This document shows positions 4,170-7,814 of a DNA stretch of 7,814 nucleotides, one piece after another. A program made the translations under genes and the position numbers. Positions within the stretch are counted from its first letter, which is position 1. Every line of letters begins with the position of its first letter. Source of the stretch: Methanobacteriota archaeon (GTDB taxonomy: Archaea > Thermoplasmatota > DTKX01 > GCA-020343715). The stretch covers positions 1-7,814 of the forward strand of contig JAUVEQ010000128.1 in NCBI GenBank assembly GCA_030594725.1, in the 5' to 3' direction. A model generated the notes under the pieces. That model made no database searches. It saw only the letters and a program-made list of their open reading frames with translations, and was not told the DNA's origin.

Positions 4170-5531
4170 ATGGGCAAGGGCAGCACTCGGGAGTTTTCCA
4201 TTTTCACCGGATGCCTGATACCGAGCAAGTTCCCATTCATCGAGGTGGCCAGCCGACGGGTGTTGAAGGAGCTGGGGCTCAAGGTCCACGACATCGACGG
4301 CCTCAGCTGCTGCCCGAACCAGATGGCCATCCAGAGCACGGACAAGGACCTGTGGTACACCATCGCAGCCCGGAACCTGGCCCTGGCGGAGGTCGAGGGG
4401 TTCGACATCGTAAGCCTGTGCAACGGATGTTACGACACCCTCAAGACCGTGAACTCCAAGCTCCGGTCCGACAGCGCCTTCAGGGACCTGATCAACGAAC
4501 GGCTCAAGGAACACGGCCTCGAGTTCCGGGGCACCATCGATGTCAAGCACATCCTCCAGGTGCTCCACGACGACGTGGGCATCAACACCATCGACAAGGC
4601 CGTCAAGATCCCCCTGGGCCGGTTCACCTTCTCGCCCTTCGTCGGTTGCCATGTCAAGAGGCCCATGGACCACATGGGCTTCGACGATCCGGAGGACCCC
4701 TACTACCTGCGGGACCTGATCAAGGCCACGGGAGCCAAGGTCAAGAGGTACCCGGAGCAGGATGACTGCTGTGGCGGCGGCTTCTCCATCGGCCGTAAGG
4801 ACGACGTGGTCCCGGCGGCCCGCAGGGTGCTCCGCTCCGTCAAGGAGGAGGGGAGCGACGGCCTCGTCGTCAACTGCCCCTACTGCTTCGCCCAGTTCTT
4901 CGCGGGGGAGCGGAAGGTCAAGGACATCTACTTCGAGAGCCTGGAACTGCCCATCCTCTACATCACCCAGCTCCTGGGCCTTGCCATGGGGATCGATCCT
5001 CTGGAGATGGGGATGCAGTACCACTTCGCGGCCAGCGTCGGCAACGAGCAGGGGCTCGTGGAGCGGATCCGCGAGGAGGATGTGCCCGAGGGGTTCTACA
5101 CCGAGGAGATCACCCGGGCCCAGCTGGACATCTGCAAGCGTTGCCTCGCATGCACGGACGATTGCGCCGCCGCCATGACCGTCCCGGAGTACAAGCCCGG
5201 GGAGGTCTTGGACCTCATCCTCGACGGCAAGTACGAGGAGGCGATACAACGGGCCGACTTCTGGTACTGCGTGAACTGCCACGAATGTATCCAGCACTGC
5301 CCCCAGGGCTTCGGCATGGTGCGCCTCTGGGTACACCTCAAGAACCTGGCGGTGGAAAGGGGGATCAGACCCGAGGTGCTCGTGCACAGGATGGAGGAGC
5401 TGGAGGCTTCCGGCTACTCCTTCACCCCCGACGAGGAACTGCGGGAAGAGTGCGGTCTGGACTGCATGGAGGCTCCAGACATCGAAAGCTTCAGAAAACT
5501 CATCGAGGATGCCACGAGGGAGAACGAATGA
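4170..5531 (+). CDS. Fused HdrB-HdrC-like iron-sulfur protein (CCG-CCG-2[4Fe-4S])
   Basis: The product has 453 residues, with no membrane segment or signal peptide. Residues 1-290 are HdrB-like with two complete CCG motifs. The first has C15, C47-C48, C84 and C87 (spacing CX31CCX35CX2C). The second has C160, C200-C201, C236 and C239 (CX39CCX34CX2C). In HdrB of methanogens such motifs hold two noncubane [4Fe-4S] clusters that cleave the CoM-S-S-CoB disulfide. Residues 315-400 are HdrC-like with C322/325/328/332 and C367/370/373/377, ligands for two cubane [4Fe-4S] clusters that pass electrons; the Pro usual after the fourth Cys is replaced by Ala at 333. The order B then C is opposite to HdrD (C then B). 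Its stop overlaps the glutamate synthase start by ATGA, so coupling to nitrogen assimilation is likely. It might reduce a disulfide, oxidise thiols or relay electrons to ferredoxin; no HdrA is visible here. Fold is certain, substrate is not. Confidence 0.9.
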   Translation: MGKGSTREFSIFTGCLIPSKFPFIEVASRRVLKELGLKVHDIDGLSCCPNQMAIQSTDKDLWYTIAARNLALAEVEGFDIVSLCNGCYDTLKTVNSKLRSDSAFRDLINERLKEHGLEFRGTIDVKHILQVLHDDVGINTIDKAVKIPLGRFTFSPFVGCHVKRPMDHMGFDDPEDPYYLRDLIKATGAKVKRYPEQDDCCGGGFSIGRKDDVVPAARRVLRSVKEEGSDGLVVNCPYCFAQFFAGERKVKDIYFESLELPILYITQLLGLAMGIDPLEMGMQYHFAASVGNEQGLVERIREEDVPEGFYTEEITRAQLDICKRCLACTDDCAAAMTVPEYKPGEVLDLILDGKYEEAIQRADFWYCVNCHECIQHCPQGFGMVRLWVHLKNLAVERGIRPEVLVHRMEELEASGYSFTPDEELREECGLDCMEAPDIESFRKLIEDATRENE

Positions 5532-6829
5532 AAGGACCACTCAACGAACGGGACCTCTTCTACGACCACATCGAGACCTCCTGGGGAAAGCTGGGACGCG
5601 TCGGACAGGTCGCCACCATCGACGGCAAGAGCGGCCGACTCGGGGTCACCCTCCCGCCCAACGGCTTCCGGAAGGACATCGAGGCGTGCGGTATCGCTGG
5701 CCTGATAAACATCGACGGCACCCGGGAGACGGGCAAGCGGGTGATCGACATGATCACCACCATGACCGACCGGGAGAACGGCCTGGGTGCGGGATATGCC
5801 TGCTACGGCCTTTTCCCCGACAACGCCGACCAGTACTGCATCCAGCTTCTGCTGGACGACGAGGAGGCCAAGGAGCGGGTGGAGGAGCTGTTCAAGGCGC
5901 GGGCGGCCGTCGTCGGGGACGAGCGGGTGTTCACCCACCAGGTCAGGGGCATGAAGGGTCCATACCCCCTCATATGGCGCTTCTTCCTGGACGTCCCCGA
6001 GGAGAACATCGCGGCCACCCCCCATATCCGGTCCGAGGACGATTTCATCGTGGACATCGTGATGCAGGTCAACTCCTCCATCGACGGCGCCTTCTGCATG
6101 TCCTCGGGCAAGAACATGGCCGTCTTCAAGGGCAACGGATGGTCGTACGAGATCGGCGAGTTCTACGACCTGGCCGAGCGTTACAAGGGCTACATGTGGC
6201 TCAGCCACTCCAGGTTCCCCACCAACACCCCCGGGTGGTGGGGCGGCGCCCATCCCTTCAACATCCTCGACTGGTCCCTCTGCCACAACGGCGAGATCAC
6301 CTCCTACGGCACCAACAAGCGCTACGTGGAGATGTGGGGGTACAAGTGCACCCTGCTCACCGACTCGGAGGTGGTCACGTACCTCTGGGACCTGATGTGC
6401 CGCCGCCACAACATCCCAAAATTGCTGGCCTCGGTGGCCATGGCACCGTACTACTACGAGGACATCGAACGGCTCCCCCAGGTCCAGAGGGACATCGCCA
6501 TAGCGCTGCGTGCCACCTACGGGAGGGCCATGATCAACGGCCCCTTCAGCATCCTGGTCGGCACCAACCGGCCCGAGCCCACCATGATAGCCCTCACGGA
6601 CCGCAAGAAGCTCCGGCCCATGATCGCCGCCACCTCCGGGGACGGGGGCAACACCGTCTTCGCAGCCTCGGAGGAGAGCGCCATCCAGCGGGTGTCGGAC
6701 ACCAGCGACGTTTGGGCACCCGTGACGGGGAACCCCGTCATCGTCCAGCTCAACAAGGGCATCATATGGAAGGGGCTGGACAACCGGCTCGATGCCAAAC
6801 CGCTCCGGATCGAGGAGGTGAAGGCGTGA
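5528..6829 (+). CDS. gltB: Glutamate synthase, glutamine amidotransferase (class II) subunit, archaeal split type
   Basis: The product has 433 residues. It corresponds to the N-terminal glutaminase domain of bacterial GltB, which hydrolyses glutamine and channels ammonia to the synthase subunit. The catalytic Ntn Cys is most likely C54 in EACGIAGLIN. Other class-II motifs follow: SHSRFPTNTPGWWGGAHPF (226-244, Arg and His contacting glutamine), LCHNGEI (251-257, oxyanion Asn254 and Gly255), and LTDSEVV (277-283, Asp279 binding the substrate amino group). About 53 residues precede C54, and no start codon lies just before it, so the chain must be cut to free the Cys, as with the GltB propeptide of bacteria, or the first segment is a real domain. 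ATG 5528 is chosen because it overlaps the preceding TGA (ATGA). The open frame continues upstream to 5141, but that part lies over the hdr-like gene and is not homologous to anything recognised. Confidence 0.92.
   Translation: MKGPLNERDLFYDHIETSWGKLGRVGQVATIDGKSGRLGVTLPPNGFRKDIEACGIAGLINIDGTRETGKRVIDMITTMTDRENGLGAGYACYGLFPDNADQYCIQLLLDDEEAKERVEELFKARAAVVGDERVFTHQVRGMKGPYPLIWRFFLDVPEENIAATPHIRSEDDFIVDIVMQVNSSIDGAFCMSSGKNMAVFKGNGWSYEIGEFYDLAERYKGYMWLSHSRFPTNTPGWWGGAHPFNILDWSLCHNGEITSYGTNKRYVEMWGYKCTLLTDSEVVTYLWDLMCRRHNIPKLLASVAMAPYYYEDIERLPQVQRDIAIALRATYGRAMINGPFSILVGTNRPEPTMIALTDRKKLRPMIAATSGDGGNTVFAASEESAIQRVSDTSDVWAPVTGNPVIVQLNKGIIWKGLDNRLDAKPLRIEEVKA
6814..6821 (+). promoter_or_regulatory. 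Ribosome binding site deciding the GTG start of the synthase subunit
   Basis: GGAGGTGA is a full match to the archaeal anti-Shine-Dalgarno and sits inside the end of the preceding gene. It is 4 nt from GTG 6826 but 16 nt from the in-frame ATG 6838, so the GTG start overlapping the TGA is favoured. Confidence 0.65.
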
Positions 6830-7814
6830 CTGCCAAGATGGATGGCATCCGCATCCCGATGGCCCCCCGGTACAAGGTGCACATCGACCGTGAGACCTGC
6901 AAGATATGCAAGCGGTGCACAGTCAACTGCACCTTCGATGCCATGTCCTTCAACGGCGAGCGCATCGTGGCCGAGCACGACAACTGCGTCGCCTGCCAGC
7001 GTTGCGCGATGATGTGCCCCCAGGATGCCATCACCATCACGAGGAACGAGATGGTCCTTCAGCCCCACGCCGCCTACGATGACCGGATCCGCCGCATCGG
7101 CTGGGAGCAGGCCTCCACCGGCGGCGTGCTGCTGTCCTCCTGCGGCAACGACCTTCCATACCGGAACGTCTTCGACGACCTGGTCCTGGACGCGGCACAG
7201 GTCACCAACCCCGCCATCGACCCCCTCCGGGAACCCATCGAGACCCGGACCTACCTGGGACGCAAGCCCTCGAGATTGGAGTTTCAGGAGGGAGAGGACG
7301 ACATCGTCCTCAGGACCAAGATGCCGCCCAACGTCCAGCTCTCCACCCCCATCATGGTGGGCCACATGTCGTTGGGCTCCATCAGCTACAACGCCCAGGT
7401 GGCCCTGTTCAAGGCCGCCCAGGAGATCGGCACCCTCGTGGGCACCGGCGAGGGAGGCCTCCATCCCGACTTCTACCAGTACTCCGACGTGATCAACAGC
7501 GAGGTGGCAAGCGGCCGTTTCGGCATCAACCCGGACTACCTCAAGAAGGTCTCGGCCCTGGAGATCAAGATAGGCCAGGGGGCCAAGCCCGGCCACGGGG
7601 GCCACCTGCCCGGTGAGAAGACCTCCCAGCTCATCTCCGAGACGCGGATGATACCCAAGGGCACCGACGCCCTCTCCCCCTATCCCCACCACGACATCTA
7701 CTCCATCGAGGACCTCCAGCAGCTGATCTTCGCCCTGAAGGAGGCCAGCCGATACCGGGTCCCGGTGGGCGTCAAGATCGCAGCGGTCCACAACAGCGCG
7801 GCCATCGCCTCGGG
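6826..7814 (+). CDS. gltB: Glutamate synthase, ferredoxin + FMN synthase subunit, archaeal type (3' end outside window)
   Basis: At least 329 codons are visible and the frame is open at the window end. Residues 16-72 are a 2[4Fe-4S] ferredoxin domain with ligands C25/C28/C31/C35 and C54/C57/C60/C64; Pro follows the second set only. From about residue 105 the FMN-binding glutamate synthase barrel begins: PIMVGHMSLGSISYNAQ, then GTGEGG, then IKIGQGAKPGHGGHLPG and SPYPHHDIYSIEDL, then VGVKIAAVHNSAAIAS. The barrel converts 2-oxoglutarate plus ammonia to glutamate using FMNH2. The last motif, with His-Asn after the strand, agrees from memory with the archaeal form rather than bacterial GltB. The ferredoxin domain is the natural entry point for electrons, in place of GltD. 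The [3Fe-4S] cysteines of the family should lie beyond the window. The GTGA overlap with the glutaminase gene shows tight coupling. The ATG at 6838 is a weaker alternative start. Confidence 0.93.
   Translation, partial: MTAKMDGIRIPMAPRYKVHIDRETCKICKRCTVNCTFDAMSFNGERIVAEHDNCVACQRCAMMCPQDAITITRNEMVLQPHAAYDDRIRRIGWEQASTGGVLLSSCGNDLPYRNVFDDLVLDAAQVTNPAIDPLREPIETRTYLGRKPSRLEFQEGEDDIVLRTKMPPNVQLSTPIMVGHMSLGSISYNAQVALFKAAQEIGTLVGTGEGGLHPDFYQYSDVINSEVASGRFGINPDYLKKVSALEIKIGQGAKPGHGGHLPGEKTSQLISETRMIPKGTDALSPYPHHDIYSIEDLQQLIFALKEASRYRVPVGVKIAAVHNSAAIAS

Noticed and set aside
5141..5527. Upstream extension of the glutaminase frame
   Set aside because: It lies wholly over the HdrC-like cysteine motifs in another frame. 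The ATGA overlap gives a natural start at 5528.
4068..5540. Long open frame on the minus strand opposite the hdrBC-like gene
   Set aside because: It has the same antisense GC-skew composition, and the plus strand holds every Hdr cysteine motif. It also crosses the regulator gene end and two start regions.
6517..7791. Long open frame on the minus strand opposite the glutamate synthase genes
   Set aside because: It spans the junction of two well-conserved plus-strand genes and has no recognisable motif. The 5414-6409 minus-strand frame is rejected for the same reason.

Overview
The window reads as part of an archaeal chromosome with high GC content. Four things point to Archaea. TATA/BRE-like promoter elements lie about 27 nt upstream of start codons, giving leaderless starts at two genes. 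The glutamate synthase is split into separate archaeal-type pieces with an N-terminal ferredoxin domain on the FMN subunit. There are HdrB/HdrC-type proteins typical of methanogens and their relatives. A tRNA-Ala is present that does not encode its CCA end. The mix (high-GC DNA, HdrBC, an ALDH7-type aldehyde dehydrogenase, a thioredoxin with an N-terminal helical extension) makes me lean towards Thermoplasmatota/Methanomassiliicoccales-like Euryarchaeota. This is inference only; no marker gene fixes the lineage.

Left part (1-3400) is ordinary housekeeping and redox metabolism. It starts with the C-terminal half of a nitroreductase-family flavoprotein. Facing it is a HAD-superfamily phosphatase on the minus strand. 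That gene shares a 111-nt divergent promoter region with a thioredoxin gene. After a C-rich spacer able to form a G-quadruplex on the minus strand comes a complete ALDH7-family aldehyde dehydrogenase (piperideine-6-carboxylate / aminoadipate-semialdehyde dehydrogenase type). A tRNA-Ala(UGC) with its own TATA box follows.

Between the tRNA and position 3680 lies an AT-rich non-coding stretch with three inverted repeats directly upstream of, and abutting, a strong TATA box. It is the control region of an Lrp/AsnC-family regulator.

The right part (3681 to the end) is the most interesting. The Lrp-type regulator is followed, after a 48-nt gap holding a perfect tandem 9-mer and a strong Shine-Dalgarno, by three overlapping genes. 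They encode a fused HdrB-HdrC-like iron-sulfur protein, the glutaminase (class-II amidotransferase) subunit of glutamate synthase, and the ferredoxin+FMN synthase subunit (cut off by the window end). The overlaps are ATGA and GTGA, so the three are almost certainly co-translated. The Hdr-like protein has two complete CCG motifs (ligands for two noncubane [4Fe-4S] clusters) followed by two classical [4Fe-4S] motifs. This is the reverse of the domain order in methanogen HdrD. My hypothesis is that this HdrBC-like module supplies or senses electrons for an archaeal glutamate synthase, possibly linking nitrogen assimilation to a thiol/disulfide or low-potential electron pool, with the Lrp-type protein as regulator. 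No GltD-type NADPH subunit or HdrA is visible in the window.
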